From NCBI GenBank assembly GCA_963797565.1, contig CAWCPM010000015.1, positions 372,001 to 436,000 on the forward strand: a DNA stretch of 64,000 nucleotides, read 5' to 3'. Position 1 is the stretch's first letter; every line of letters begins with the position of its first letter. Below the pieces are notes generated by a model. That model did no database searches, was not told the DNA's origin, and saw only the letters and a program-made list of their open reading frames with translations. Below, piece after piece: positions 46,214-55,522 of this stretch. This DNA is from JAICYJ01 sp963797565 (GTDB lineage: Bacteria > Actinomycetota > Thermoleophilia > Gaiellales > JAICJC01). The position numbers and the translations under genes are program-made.

Positions 46214-47611
46214 ATGGGTCTCTTCTTCTACCCGCGTGGGGGCTCGGCTCGGGTGGCGGTGTACCTGTCGCGGGCGCTGGTGGCGTACGGCTGGCCGGTG
46301 ACGCTGGCGTCCGGTTCGCTCGGTGGAGTGGGGGCGATCGGCAACGCAGCGACGGTGTTCTCCGGCCTCGACGTCGTCTCGGCTCGCTACGACGAGGCGG
46401 TGGCATGGTTCCGGCGTGGCGACGACCCGATGGACGCGCCGTTCCCGATGCATCCGTCCTTCGAGTCGCGGCCGGACGTGCCCGACCGCGCCTTCCCGTT
46501 CGTCTCACCCCTGCAGGGTGAGCGCATGGCCGAGGTCTGGGCGGCACTGCTCGCGGCATCGCAGGCCTTCTCGCGGGTGCGCTTGCTTCACCTTCACCAC
46601 CTCACCCCGCTCCACGATGCGGCTGCGATGGCGCTCCCCGAGGTGCCGGTGCTGACGCACCTGCACGGCACCGAGCTGAAGATGCTCGACGCGATCGACC
46701 GCGGCGAGCCGGAGATCAGCGGCCCCCACGCGGAGTGGTGGACCTCCCGCATGCGAGCCTCGGCACGGCGTGCGACGGCAACGATCACGATCTCACCTCA
46801 CGACCGGTCCGAGGCCGTTCGCTTGCTGGGCCTCGACCCCGCGACCGTCCACTCGATCCCCAACGGCGTCGATATCGACCACTTCTCGCCGACGAACCCG
46901 GGGCTGGACGAGCGGCTGGCAAGCTGGCTGCGCTGGTTCGTGCACGAGCCGCAGGGGTGGGACGAGGCGACCGGGACACCGGGCAGCATCCGCTACACCG
47001 AGGAAGACGTGATGGAGGGCTTCTACGACGCCGAGACCGGCGCGGCCTTCCCGGTGCTCATGTACGTCGGCCGGTTCCTGGGGTTCAAGCGCGTGCCGAT
47101 GCTCGTACGCGCCTATGCTCGGGCGCGGGAACGCATGTCGGTACCGGCCCCGCTGGTGATCTGGGGCGGGTTCCCCGGCGAGTGGGAGGGGGAACATCCC
47201 CACACCGTGGTCGAGCGCGAGGGCATCGAGGACGTGTTCTTCGACGGCTGGCGCGATCACGACCAGCTGCCCCTGGGATTGAGCTGCGCGGATTGCTTCG
47301 TCGCGCCCTCGACCGGCGAGCCATTCGGGCTGGTGTATCTCGAGGCGATGGCGTGCGGGCTGCCGGTGATCGGTACCCGCAGCGGCGGGCCGCCGAGCTT
47401 CATCAACACAACGCCCGGCGAGCTCGATGGCTGGCTGGTCACACCAGACGACGAGCGGGCGCTGGCCGACGCGATGGTGACCGCAATCAACAACCCGTCC
47501 GAGCGGGTCCAGCGCGGCAGGAACGCCTACCGGCACGCTCGCGATCGGTATTCCTGGCGGGACGTCGCCCGCCGGGTCACGGACCTGTACGAGATGCACG
47601 CACCCCGCTGA
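46214..47611 (+). CDS. GT4-family glycosyltransferase
   Basis: 465 residues of the GT-B fold. N-terminal acceptor domain starts FFYPRGGSARVAVYLSRAL (PRGGS loop), THLHGTELKM in the middle, ITISPHDR and SIPNGVDIDHF mark the domain junction, and the donor site is APSTGEPFGLVYLEAMACG with the E-x7-E motif. Retaining transferase using a nucleotide sugar; acceptor unknown, cell envelope glycans are likely. An insertion of about 45 residues follows SIPNGVDIDHF, longer than usual. The preceding tRNA ends 87 bases upstream. Confidence 0.87.
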   Translation: MGLFFYPRGGSARVAVYLSRALVAYGWPVTLASGSLGGVGAIGNAATVFSGLDVVSARYDEAVAWFRRGDDPMDAPFPMHPSFESRPDVPDRAFPFVSPLQGERMAEVWAALLAASQAFSRVRLLHLHHLTPLHDAAAMALPEVPVLTHLHGTELKMLDAIDRGEPEISGPHAEWWTSRMRASARRATATITISPHDRSEAVRLLGLDPATVHSIPNGVDIDHFSPTNPGLDERLASWLRWFVHEPQGWDEATGTPGSIRYTEEDVMEGFYDAETGAAFPVLMYVGRFLGFKRVPMLVRAYARARERMSVPAPLVIWGGFPGEWEGEHPHTVVEREGIEDVFFDGWRDHDQLPLGLSCADCFVAPSTGEPFGLVYLEAMACGLPVIGTRSGGPPSFINTTPGELDGWLVTPDDERALADAMVTAINNPSERVQRGRNAYRHARDRYSWRDVARRVTDLYEMHAPR

Positions 47612-47680
47612 CACGCGCCCTGGTTGGTGGTCCGATGCTCCTACCCTGAAACCCCGGTCTCTGGCACCTAGACTTCACTC

Positions 47681-50600
47681 ATGGCGGTGATCGACGGAGA
47701 ACGGCGTGTGGTCTCGGTGCTGATGGCCGACGTGGCCGGCTCGACCGCAATCGGCGAGCGGCTGGGCCCGGAGCGGTCGAAGTTCCTGTTCGACGAGGTC
47801 ATGCGCCTGATGACGACCGAGATCGAGCGCTACGACGGCACCGTCGCGCAGCTGCTCGGCGACGGGCTGCTGGCCATGTTCGGCGCCCCGATCGCGCACG
47901 AGGACGACAGCGAACGGGCCGTGCGCGCCGGCCTCGCCATCCAGCGGGCGCTGGCCGACTACGCCGAGGGCGTGTCCGAGGCCTACGGCGTGGAGCTGCG
48001 CGCGCGCATCGCCGTGAACACCGGCCCGGTGGTCGTCACCCCCGGCGCCGGCGACGACAGCCGGCGCTACAACGCGCTCGGCGACACCGTCAACGTCACC
48101 GCACGGTTGCAGGCGCTGGCCGACGACGCCGAGGTCACCCTCGGCCCGCAGACCGCTGCCCAGGTGCGCGGCTGCTTCGAGCTCGAGCAGCTGGGCGAGA
48201 CCACGCTGCGTGGCCGCGAGGCACCGATCGACCGGTTCCGCGTGGTCGGCGAGCTCGAGTACGCGCGCCACCGCCCGGCCGAGCCGCTGGTCGGCCGCGA
48301 TCGCGAGCTGGCCGACGTCCGCAACGGGCTGGAGCGCCTGGCCGAGGGCATCGGCATGATCGTCTCGGTCACCGGCGAGCCCGGCATCGGCAAGTCGCGC
48401 CTGGTGGCCGACGCCGTCGAGCCGCTGCGCGACCGCATCACCGTGCTCGAGGGCCGCGCGCTGTCCTACACCGAGAGCTTCCCCTACTGGCCGGTGCGCG
48501 AGCTGCTGCGCGACTGGCTGGGCGCCGGCGCCACCGCCGCCGAGGCGCGCGTCCGCCTCGATCTGAAGACCGCCCTGCACGGCGTGTTCGGCGACGACCC
48601 CGAGCCCTACCCGTTCCTGGCCGCGCTGGTCGGCCTGCAGCCTGACGCCGAGACCAACCAGGTGCTGCGCGAGTTCAGCCGTGAGGCCATGCACCGCCGC
48701 AGCATGGAGGTGATGGCCGAGCTGCTCTGCCGCCTGGCCCGCGATCGTCCGCTGCTGGTCGTGTTCGAGGACCTGCACTGGGCGGACGAGCCGACGCTTG
48801 ACCTGATCGACTCGCTGCTGGAGCTGACGGAGCAGGAGCCGTTCGGCCTGGTGCTGCTCTACCGCAACGACCGCGAGGCCGGCTCCTGGCGGGTCGGCGA
48901 GCGCGCCCGCCAGCGCTTCCCGCACCGCTACCGCGAGGTCGAGCTGCGGCCGCTCAGCGATTCGGCCGGAAACGAGCTGCTCGACGACCTGGCCGGGGCG
49001 CCCGTGTCGGATAACGTCTCGGCGCTCCTGACCCAGCGCGCCGGCGGCAATCCCTTGTTCCTGGGCGAGGCCCTGCGCGACCTGATCGAGCGGGGCGCGC
49101 TGCAGCGCAGCGACAACGGCTGGTGGGCCGACGACGCCGATCCGCTGGAGGTGCCGGTGCTCGTGCAGGGCGTGCTGCAGGCACGGCTCGACCGGCTCGA
49201 TCCGCCCTCCCGCGAGGTGGTGGCCGTGGCCGCCGTCGCCGGCCGCAGGTTCGGCACACCGCTGCTCGAGCAGCTGGTCGATCCGGCCACCCTGCCCGCC
49301 GCGCTCTCGCAGCTGCAGCGCATGGAGCTGATCGTCGAGGAGCAGCGCCGCCCGTTTCCCTCATACCGGTTCCGCCACGGGCTGGTGCAGGAGGCCGCCT
49401 ACGCCACCATCACCGACGCCCGCCGTCAGGTGCTGCACGGCCAGGTCGGTCTTGCGCTGGAGCGCCTGATCGACGACGACGACGGCCCCAGCCCGCGGCT
49501 GCTGGCGCATCTGGCCAGGCACTTCCGCGAGGCCCACGACGCCGAGCGTGCCGCCGCCTACCTGATCCGCGCCGGCGACGAGGCGCGCGGGCTCTACGCC
49601 GACCAGGAGGCGATCCACCACTACCGCGAGGCGCGCCGCTTCCTGCAGCAGCTGGGGGACGACCGCCGGTCGCGCGAGACGCTGTTCAAGATCGCGCTGG
49701 TGCACCACCTGGCGTTCGATTACCCGGCCGCCGAGGATGCCTACGACGAGGCCTTCGCGTGCAAGGTGGAGCCGATCGTCCAGATCGAGGCGACGGAGCA
49801 GCTGGTGACCGCCACCAAGCGGCCGACCGAGCTGGCGCCCGGCCTCGACTACGTGGCCGAGTCCTACATGATCACCGAGCATGTGTTCAGCGGCCTGCTG
49901 CAGGTCGACGCCGACCTGAACGTGATGCCGGCGCTGGCCGACAACTTCCGGGTCTCCGCCGACGGGATCAGCTACCTGTTCCAGATCCGCGGCTCCGCGC
50001 GCTGGAGCGACGGCGTCCCGGTCACAGCCCACGACTTCGTCCAGACATGGAACAGGGCGCGCGAGCTCGATACCGTGACGGCGTTCCTGCTGGAGGACGT
50101 CGAGCACGCCGAGGCGCTGGACGACCACACGCTCGAGCTGCGGCTGCGCGAGCCCCGCAACTACTTCCTGTACGTGCTGGCCGCGGCTCCGTCCTACCCC
50201 TGGCCGACGCACCTGCTGGCCGAGCGCGGCGACGACTGGCACCGCTCCGAGCCACTGGTATCGAACGGCCCCTACGTGGTGGAGAGCTGCGACGACGAGC
50301 AGCTGGTGCTGCGCGCGAACCCGGAGTTCGACGGGCCCCGCGGGAACGTCGCGCTCGTCCGCATGCAGTTCCAGCCGGCCGCGGCCCGCAGCGCCTCCGC
50401 GATCTGGGAGGACGGGGAGCTGGACATGCTCAGCAACGTCGAGCACCTCCTGACCGGCGAACACACGCTGGCGGAGGTAAGCCCGGCGCTCGGCACCAGC
50501 ATGCTCGGGTTCCGGCCCGAGGGCGCAATGGCCGACATCCGCGTCCGGCAGGCGCTGACCGCGCCGCTGATCCAGCTGATGGAGAACCTGGAGGACGAGG

Positions 50601-51193
50601 GGATGATGGTGCGGCCGGCCCGCGGTGGCGGGCTGCTGCCCCCGGCGATGCCCGGGCACCTGCACATGGTGCAGGCGCCGGTCGGCATGGAGCGCGCCGC
50701 CGAGCTGCTGGCCGAGGCCGGCTACCCCGGTGGCCAGGGCCTGGCCACCGTGCGGCTGGCCGCGTTTCAACCCATGGAGCCGATGCTGGCCGGTCTCGGA
50801 GACCTGATGGGACGGATCGGGGTGACCGTGGACCTCCAGCTGCTGGATGCGGGCTCGATGGTGAGCACGATCGACGCCGACATCTGGATCTCGGGGTGGG
50901 TGGCCGACTACCCGGATCCGCACGGGTTCTTCCGTGGCCTGCTCTCGGCGCGGCACCTGGGCGTGCTGAACGATCCCACGCTGACGCAGCTGCTGGCCGA
51001 CGCCAGCGCGAGCCGCGACCGCGACGCCCGCCTGGCGCTGTTCGCCGAGGTCGACCGCCGGCTTGTCTCCGAGACGCTGCTTGTGCCGCTCTCCTACGCC
51101 CGTTCGGTGCTGCTGCAGCGGCCCTGGGTGCACGGCATCTGGTCGAACGCGCTCACCAGCCTCCGCTTCGACCAGGCCACGGTCGAGCGCTGA
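47681..51193 (+). CDS. Class III cyclase / AAA ATPase / TPR protein fused to solute-binding family 5 domain
   Basis: 1170 residues with an unusual order. Residues 8-175: class III nucleotide cyclase with metal aspartates D17 (MADVAGST) and D61 (LLGDGLLAMFG) and transition-state N138/R142; the positions that usually specify adenine look like Q57 and N131. Residues 200-480: AAA/STAND-type ATPase, Walker A GEPGIGKS (232-239) and Walker B LLVVFEDLHW (358-367). Residues about 600-690: TPR-like helices. Residues about 715-1165: complete solute-binding family 5 (oligopeptide-type) domain, from LDYVAESYMITEHVFSGLLQ to a late HGFFRGLLSA block. No signal peptide or membrane helix precedes it, so the binding domain should be cytoplasmic. 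TAGACT (47669-47674) is six bases before ATG 47681. Confidence 0.88.
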   Translation: MAVIDGERRVVSVLMADVAGSTAIGERLGPERSKFLFDEVMRLMTTEIERYDGTVAQLLGDGLLAMFGAPIAHEDDSERAVRAGLAIQRALADYAEGVSEAYGVELRARIAVNTGPVVVTPGAGDDSRRYNALGDTVNVTARLQALADDAEVTLGPQTAAQVRGCFELEQLGETTLRGREAPIDRFRVVGELEYARHRPAEPLVGRDRELADVRNGLERLAEGIGMIVSVTGEPGIGKSRLVADAVEPLRDRITVLEGRALSYTESFPYWPVRELLRDWLGAGATAAEARVRLDLKTALHGVFGDDPEPYPFLAALVGLQPDAETNQVLREFSREAMHRRSMEVMAELLCRLARDRPLLVVFEDLHWADEPTLDLIDSLLELTEQEPFGLVLLYRNDREAGSWRVGERARQRFPHRYREVELRPLSDSAGNELLDDLAGAPVSDNVSALLTQRAGGNPLFLGEALRDLIERGALQRSDNGWWADDADPLEVPVLVQGVLQARLDRLDPPSREVVAVAAVAGRRFGTPLLEQLVDPATLPAALSQLQRMELIVEEQRRPFPSYRFRHGLVQEAAYATITDARRQVLHGQVGLALERLIDDDDGPSPRLLAHLARHFREAHDAERAAAYLIRAGDEARGLYADQEAIHHYREARRFLQQLGDDRRSRETLFKIALVHHLAFDYPAAEDAYDEAFACKVEPIVQIEATEQLVTATKRPTELAPGLDYVAESYMITEHVFSGLLQVDADLNVMPALADNFRVSADGISYLFQIRGSARWSDGVPVTAHDFVQTWNRARELDTVTAFLLEDVEHAEALDDHTLELRLREPRNYFLYVLAAAPSYPWPTHLLAERGDDWHRSEPLVSNGPYVVESCDDEQLVLRANPEFDGPRGNVALVRMQFQPAAARSASAIWEDGELDMLSNVEHLLTGEHTLAEVSPALGTSMLGFRPEGAMADIRVRQALTAPLIQLMENLEDEGMMVRPARGGGLLPPAMPGHLHMVQAPVGMERAAELLAEAGYPGGQGLATVRLAAFQPMEPMLAGLGDLMGRIGVTVDLQLLDAGSMVSTIDADIWISGWVADYPDPHGFFRGLLSARHLGVLNDPTLTQLLADASASRDRDARLALFAEVDRRLVSETLLVPLSYARSVLLQRPWVHGIWSNALTSLRFDQATVER

Positions 51194-52093
51194 GCCGCGC
51201 GAACGAGGAGGTGTTCATCACCTGCGCGGTGACCGGCGCCGGCGACAGCACCGGTCGCAGCGACCGCGTCCCGGTCACGCCCGCACAGATCGCCGACGCC
51301 GCGATCGAGGCGGCGCGCGCGGGTGCGGCGATCGCTCACATCCACGTTCGCGATCCCGGCAGCGGCCGCGGCTCGCGCGACGTCGCCCTCTACCGGGAGG
51401 TGGTGCGGCGGGTGCGCGGCGCCGATGTCGACGTGGTGGTGAACCTGACCTGCGGGATGGGCGGCGACCTGATGCTGGGGTCGCCGCTGCCGCTGCCGCC
51501 CGACCCGGAAGCCACCGACATGGCCGGCGCCGAGGAGCGCCTGGCGCACGTGGTGGAGCTGCTGCCCGAGATCTGCACGCTCGACTGCGGCAGCATGAAC
51601 TTCGCGCCCGGCGGCGAGTTCGTGATGGTGAACACCGTGGCCACGCTGCGCACGATGGCGGCGCGGGTGCAGGAGCTGGGAGTGCGGCCGGAGCTGGAGG
51701 TGTTCGACAGCGGCCACATGGTGCTGGTGCACGAGCTGATCCGCGACGGGCTGCTGGACGACCCGGTGCTGATCCAGCTCTGTTGCGGCATCCCCTACGG
51801 CGCCCCGGCCGATCCGGCGACGCTGCTGGCCATGGCCGGGCAGCTGCCGGCCGGCGCGGTGTTCTCGGCCTTCGCGATCGGCCGCATGCAGCTGCCGTTC
51901 GTGGCGCTGGCTCCTGTGATCGGGGGCAACGTGCGCGTTGGCCTGGAGGACAACCTGTACCTGTCACGCGGCGAGCTGGCGACGAACGGCCAGCTGGTGG
52001 AGCGGGCGGTGCGGATCCTGGAGGCGATGAACGTGCGGGTGCTGGGCCCGGGCGAGGTGCGGGAGCGGCTGGCGCTGCGGCAGCGCGGGCTAG
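51190..52093 (+). CDS. Beta-keto acid cleavage enzyme (BKACE, DUF849), frameshift at end
   Basis: About 300 residues. EVFITCAVTGAGDST opens the barrel, AIAHIHVRDP carries the HxH zinc motif, and LDCGSMNF, QLCCGIPYGAP, IGGNVRVGLEDN and LVERAVRILEAMNV follow, all BKACE hallmarks. The family condenses acetyl-CoA with beta-keto acids; specificity varies. The start is uncertain: CTG 51190 (overlapping the cyclase stop) gives the usual N-terminus, GTG 51211 would trim it. The frame runs on to 52755 antisense to the HAD gene, but family sequence ends at about LALRQRG and TAG 52091-52093 lies one base out, forming CTAG with the HAD stop. One extra G at 52087-52089 explains this. Confidence 0.82.
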
Positions 52094-52740
52094 TCCAGAA
52101 GTCGTTCGATCAGGGCCAGGTCGATCGTCTCGACCAGCTCGTCGGCGGCCGACAGCCGGTCGGCAGTCATCGTGCCGAGCAGGCCCAGGCAGTACATGCC
52201 GGCGGCCTTGGCGGCCAGCACACCCGCCTCGGTGTCCTCGATCACCGCCATCTGACCGGGCTGCAGGTCTGCCACCGATCCGCGCAGCAGGCCAAGCGCC
52301 ACCAGGTAGCCCTCGGGGTGGGGCTTTCCCTCCAGCACGTCATCAGATGTGACAATGCAGCTGAACAGGCCGCCGATGCCGGCTGCGTCGATCACCGGCT
52401 GGATCTCCGCCAGCGATGCGCCGGAGACGATCCCGATCGGCGCGCGCTCCGCGGCGGCACGCACCACCTCCCGCATCCGCTCGTCGACGGTGCTGCCGTC
52501 CTGCACCACCCGGCGGTAGGCGTCGACGCGCTCGGCCACGATCGCGTCGACGTCCGCGCGGTCGCCCAGCCAGGTGCGCACCACCGTCTCGTCGGAGAGA
52601 CCCGCGAGGCGGTCGATGTACTCCCGGTGTGTGGGCGGCGTGGCGTGGCGGGCCAGCACCTCCGCGGTGACCGCCTCCATCAGGTGCTCGTCGTCCGAGA
52701 GGGTGCCGTTGAAGTCGAAGATCAGCGCGCGGAAGGGCAT
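52090..52740 (-). CDS. HAD-superfamily phosphatase with DxN nucleophile motif
   Basis: 216 residues, subfamily IA. Motif I is FDFNGTL, so the second, usually acid/base, Asp is N11; motif II is IVSGAS, the Lys is in GKPHPEGY and motif IV is IEDTEAG. The cap domain is the alpha-helical type between motifs I and II. The Asn may lower phosphatase turnover or reflect a subfamily variant, as FDFNGTL occurs in other actinobacterial HADs I know of. ATG 52740; TAGGCT lies eight bases upstream. Convergent with the BKACE gene and divergent from the LLM gene. Confidence 0.82.
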   Translation of the reverse strand: MPFRALIFDFNGTLSDDEHLMEAVTAEVLARHATPPTHREYIDRLAGLSDETVVRTWLGDRADVDAIVAERVDAYRRVVQDGSTVDERMREVVRAAAERAPIGIVSGASLAEIQPVIDAAGIGGLFSCIVTSDDVLEGKPHPEGYLVALGLLRGSVADLQPGQMAVIEDTEAGVLAAKAAGMYCLGLLGTMTADRLSAADELVETIDLALIERLLD

Positions 52741-52778
52741 GGCGGAGGAGCCTAGCGAGCGGGGATACAGTGACCCGC

Positions 52779-53567
52779 ATGACCGATCGACCGATCCGCG
52801 TCGGCGTCCAGCTGCAGCCTCAGCAGGGCACGCTCTCCAAGATGCGCGAGACCTGGCTGCGGGTCGAGGAGATGGGCGCGGACACCGTGTTCAACTGGGA
52901 TCACTTCCACCCGCTGTACGGCGATCCGGACGGCCCGCACTTCGAGTCCTGGACCGTGCAGGCGGCGATGGCGGAGTCGACCAGCCGCATCCAGATCGGC
53001 TGCCTGGTCACCTGCAACTCCTACCGCAACGCGAACCTGCAGGCCGACATGGCGCGCACCGTCGACCACATCTCCGGCGGCCGCTTCATCTTCGGCATCG
53101 GCGCCGGCTGGTTCCGGCGCGACTACGACGAGTACGGCTACGAGTTCGGCACGGCGCCCGACCGGCTGCGCCACCTCGACCGCTCGCTGGCCACGATCGT
53201 GAAGCGCTGGGGCAGGCTCAACCCGCCGCCCGTGCACGGCCGGCCCCCGATCCTGATCGGCGGCGGTGGCGAGAAGGTGACGCTGCGCATCACAGCCCAG
53301 TACGCCGACATCTGGAACGGGTTCGGCCTGCCCGACGTGGCCCGCCACAAGTGCCAGGTGCTGGACGAGCACTGCCGCCGCCTGGGCCGCGACCCGAGCG
53401 AGATCGAGCGCTCCATCGGCGGGTTCAACGACGAGCGGATCAAGCTGCTCGACGACTACCTGGCGGCCGGCGTCACCCACTTCATCATGGGCGTCGGCGG
53501 GCCGGACTGGGACATCGGCCGGCTCTCCAAGCTGATCGCCTACCGCGACCAGCACAACGGCGGCTGA
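52779..53567 (+). CDS. LLM-class F420-dependent oxidoreductase
   Basis: 262 residues, a compact luciferase-like barrel. RVGVQLQPQQG, GADTVFNWDHFHPLYG (DHF cofactor contact), VDHISGGRFIFGIGAGWFRRDY and RPPILIGGGGEKVTLRI are F420-dependent LLM hallmarks. Substrate unknown. ATG 52779 is preferred over in-frame GTG 52770 because TACAGT (52766-52771) lies seven bases before it and overlaps the GTG. Confidence 0.85.
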   Translation: MTDRPIRVGVQLQPQQGTLSKMRETWLRVEEMGADTVFNWDHFHPLYGDPDGPHFESWTVQAAMAESTSRIQIGCLVTCNSYRNANLQADMARTVDHISGGRFIFGIGAGWFRRDYDEYGYEFGTAPDRLRHLDRSLATIVKRWGRLNPPPVHGRPPILIGGGGEKVTLRITAQYADIWNGFGLPDVARHKCQVLDEHCRRLGRDPSEIERSIGGFNDERIKLLDDYLAAGVTHFIMGVGGPDWDIGRLSKLIAYRDQHNGG

Positions 53568-53570
53568 CGG

Positions 53571-54566
53571 CTACGCGCGGCTGGGCAGCGGCGGCGGCGC
53601 CGCCACCTCGCGACCGCGCGGCACCGACACGGGTGCGCGGTAGATGAACGCGATCGTCGCCCACAGCAGCACGAACCCGGCCATCTGCCAGCCGTTGATG
53701 GTCGCGTCCAGCCAGATGTAGTTCACGACCAGCGCCGTCGCCGGGAAGGCCAGCTCGGCGATGGTTGCGATCGGCGCCGGCGTGGTGCGCAGGCCGCGGT
53801 AGTAGAGCATCATCGCCAGCAGGCCGGAGCCGAGCGCCAGCACCACCAGCCGCATCCAGTCGCTCGCTCCGGCGCTGTGCGCCGGCAGCAGCGCGTGCTC
53901 CGGGATCGCGATCACGGCCAGGAACGGCAGCGCCAGCGAGAAGCGCAGCGCCATCAGCGTGTTCGGCTCGACCTCGCGCAGGCCGCGCCGGCCGAAGGCG
54001 GTGGCCGCTCCCCACAGCGCGGCCGCTCCCAGCGCGTACAGCGCCGGCTTGGCCTGGCTGCCGGTCAGCGCCTCACCCGGCGACAGCCAGCCGAACGAGA
54101 GCAGGTAGGTGCCGATGATGGCGGGGATCACGAGCACGCCGAACTCGGCCTTGGGGCGCTCGCCCAGGATCACCGCGGCGGCGCCGATCGCCCACAGCGG
54201 CTGCGTCTTCTGCAGCAGGATCACGACGTCCGGGTTCGAGTAGGCGGCGGCGAAGGCCTCGGTGAAGAGCAGCGTGGCCAGGGCCGACCCGCCCCAGCCG
54301 ATCGCGATCGCCGACAGCCAGCCCATGCGCGACATGCGCCGGATCTGGTCGCGATGCCGCCACAGGATCGGCGCCACCACGCACGTCAGGATCACGTGCT
54401 CGTAGAGCACGATCGTCCAGGCCGACCACTCGGTCGTGAGCGGCTTCCGCAGGACGCCGTCGATGCCCCACAGGGAGGCGCCGGCGGCGATCAGCATCAC
54501 GCCGGCGAGCGGCGCGCGCAATACGACCGTATCTCTCCTGCTGCCGATCGCCTCCACGGCGGTCAT
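53571..54566 (-). CDS. EamA/DMT-family transporter
   Basis: 331 residues with ten predicted helices in two EamA repeats; the first contains GASLWGIDGVLRKPL and the second GAAALWGAATAFGRRGLR, with ERPKAEFGV after the first repeat, as in metabolite exporters of the drug/metabolite superfamily. Substrate unknown. ATG 54566 is only 11 bases from the divergent cofD start. It ends three bases past the convergent LLM stop. Confidence 0.87.
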   Translation of the reverse strand: MTAVEAIGSRRDTVVLRAPLAGVMLIAAGASLWGIDGVLRKPLTTEWSAWTIVLYEHVILTCVVAPILWRHRDQIRRMSRMGWLSAIAIGWGGSALATLLFTEAFAAAYSNPDVVILLQKTQPLWAIGAAAVILGERPKAEFGVLVIPAIIGTYLLSFGWLSPGEALTGSQAKPALYALGAAALWGAATAFGRRGLREVEPNTLMALRFSLALPFLAVIAIPEHALLPAHSAGASDWMRLVVLALGSGLLAMMLYYRGLRTTPAPIATIAELAFPATALVVNYIWLDATINGWQMAGFVLLWATIAFIYRAPVSVPRGREVAAPPPLPSRA

Positions 54567-54577
54567 GATACGCGGCG

Positions 54578-55522
54578 ATGCACGACTCTCCCATCACCGT
54601 GCTGGCCGGCGGCGTCGGCGGGGCCCGTTTCCTGCAGGGCGTGGTCGAGGTGGTGCCTCCGACCGATGTCGTCGTGGTGGGCAACGTGGGCGACGACGTG
54701 GAGGCGCATGGGCTGCACGTGTCGCCCGACCTGGACACCGTGCTGTACACCCTGACCGGCTGGATCGACGAGGACAAGGGCTGGGGTGTTCGCGGCGACA
54801 GCGACCGGGCGCTGGAGCGGGCGCGGTTGCTGGGCGCGGACGCGTGGTTCTGGCTGGGCGACCTCGACATCGGCCTGCATCTGGCCCGCACCGAGGCGCT
54901 GCGGCAGGGCGAGCCGCTGAGCGCGGTGACCGCCCGGCTGGCGCAGCGGCTCGGCCTGGGGCTGACGCTGCTGCCGGCCACTGACGACCGGCTGCGCACG
55001 ATCATCGGCACGGCTGAAGGCGAGATCGATTTCCAGACCTACTACGTGCGCCGCCGGCATGCCGACGTGGTCACCTCGATCCGCTTCGAGGGTGCCGAGA
55101 CGGCGCGGCCGGCGCCCGGGGTGACCGAGGCGCTGCGCGACGCGCGCGCGATCGTGATCGCGCCGTCGAACCCCCTGATCTCGATCGCGCCGATCCTGGC
55201 GGTGCCGGGCGTCCGCGAGCTGCTGGCGGCCCGCACCGCGACCTGCGTTGCGGTCAGCCCGATCGTGGCCGGCAGGGCGCTGCGCGGCCCGGCGGCGACG
55301 ATGCTGGCGTCGCTCGGGCACGAGGCCTCCCCGGCCGGGGTCGCGGCCATCTACCAGGGGCTGGCCGACGTGCTGGTGCTGGACGAGCAGGACGCGGAGC
55401 TGGCCGCGAGAGTCGAGCAGCTGGGCATGCGGGCGGTGGTGGTGGACACCATCATGCGCGACGCCGCGGCGCGGGAGCGGCTGGCGCGCGCGGCGCTTGA
55501 CGCGGCCGGGATCGCCGCGTGA
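54578..55522 (+). CDS. cofD: 2-phospho-L-lactate transferase (F420 biosynthesis)
   Basis: 314 residues. The N-terminal ITVLAGGVGGARFLQGV phosphate loop, NVGDDVEAHGLHVSPDLDTV and APSNPLISIAPIL are CofD/FbiA signatures. It transfers the phospholactyl (or phosphoenolpyruvyl) moiety from the activated dinucleotide made by CofC onto the deazaflavin Fo. GTG start of cofE overlaps its stop (GTGA), so cofD and cofE are one unit. No clear TANNNT box precedes ATG 54578 in the 11-base gap, so its promoter may lie inside the EamA gene. Confidence 0.93.
   Translation: MHDSPITVLAGGVGGARFLQGVVEVVPPTDVVVVGNVGDDVEAHGLHVSPDLDTVLYTLTGWIDEDKGWGVRGDSDRALERARLLGADAWFWLGDLDIGLHLARTEALRQGEPLSAVTARLAQRLGLGLTLLPATDDRLRTIIGTAEGEIDFQTYYVRRRHADVVTSIRFEGAETARPAPGVTEALRDARAIVIAPSNPLISIAPILAVPGVRELLAARTATCVAVSPIVAGRALRGPAATMLASLGHEASPAGVAAIYQGLADVLVLDEQDAELAARVEQLGMRAVVVDTIMRDAAARERLARAALDAAGIAA

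Noticed and set aside
52094..52755. Extension of the BKACE frame to 52755
   Set aside because: It is fully antisense to an intact HAD gene and has no family sequence after LALRQRG.
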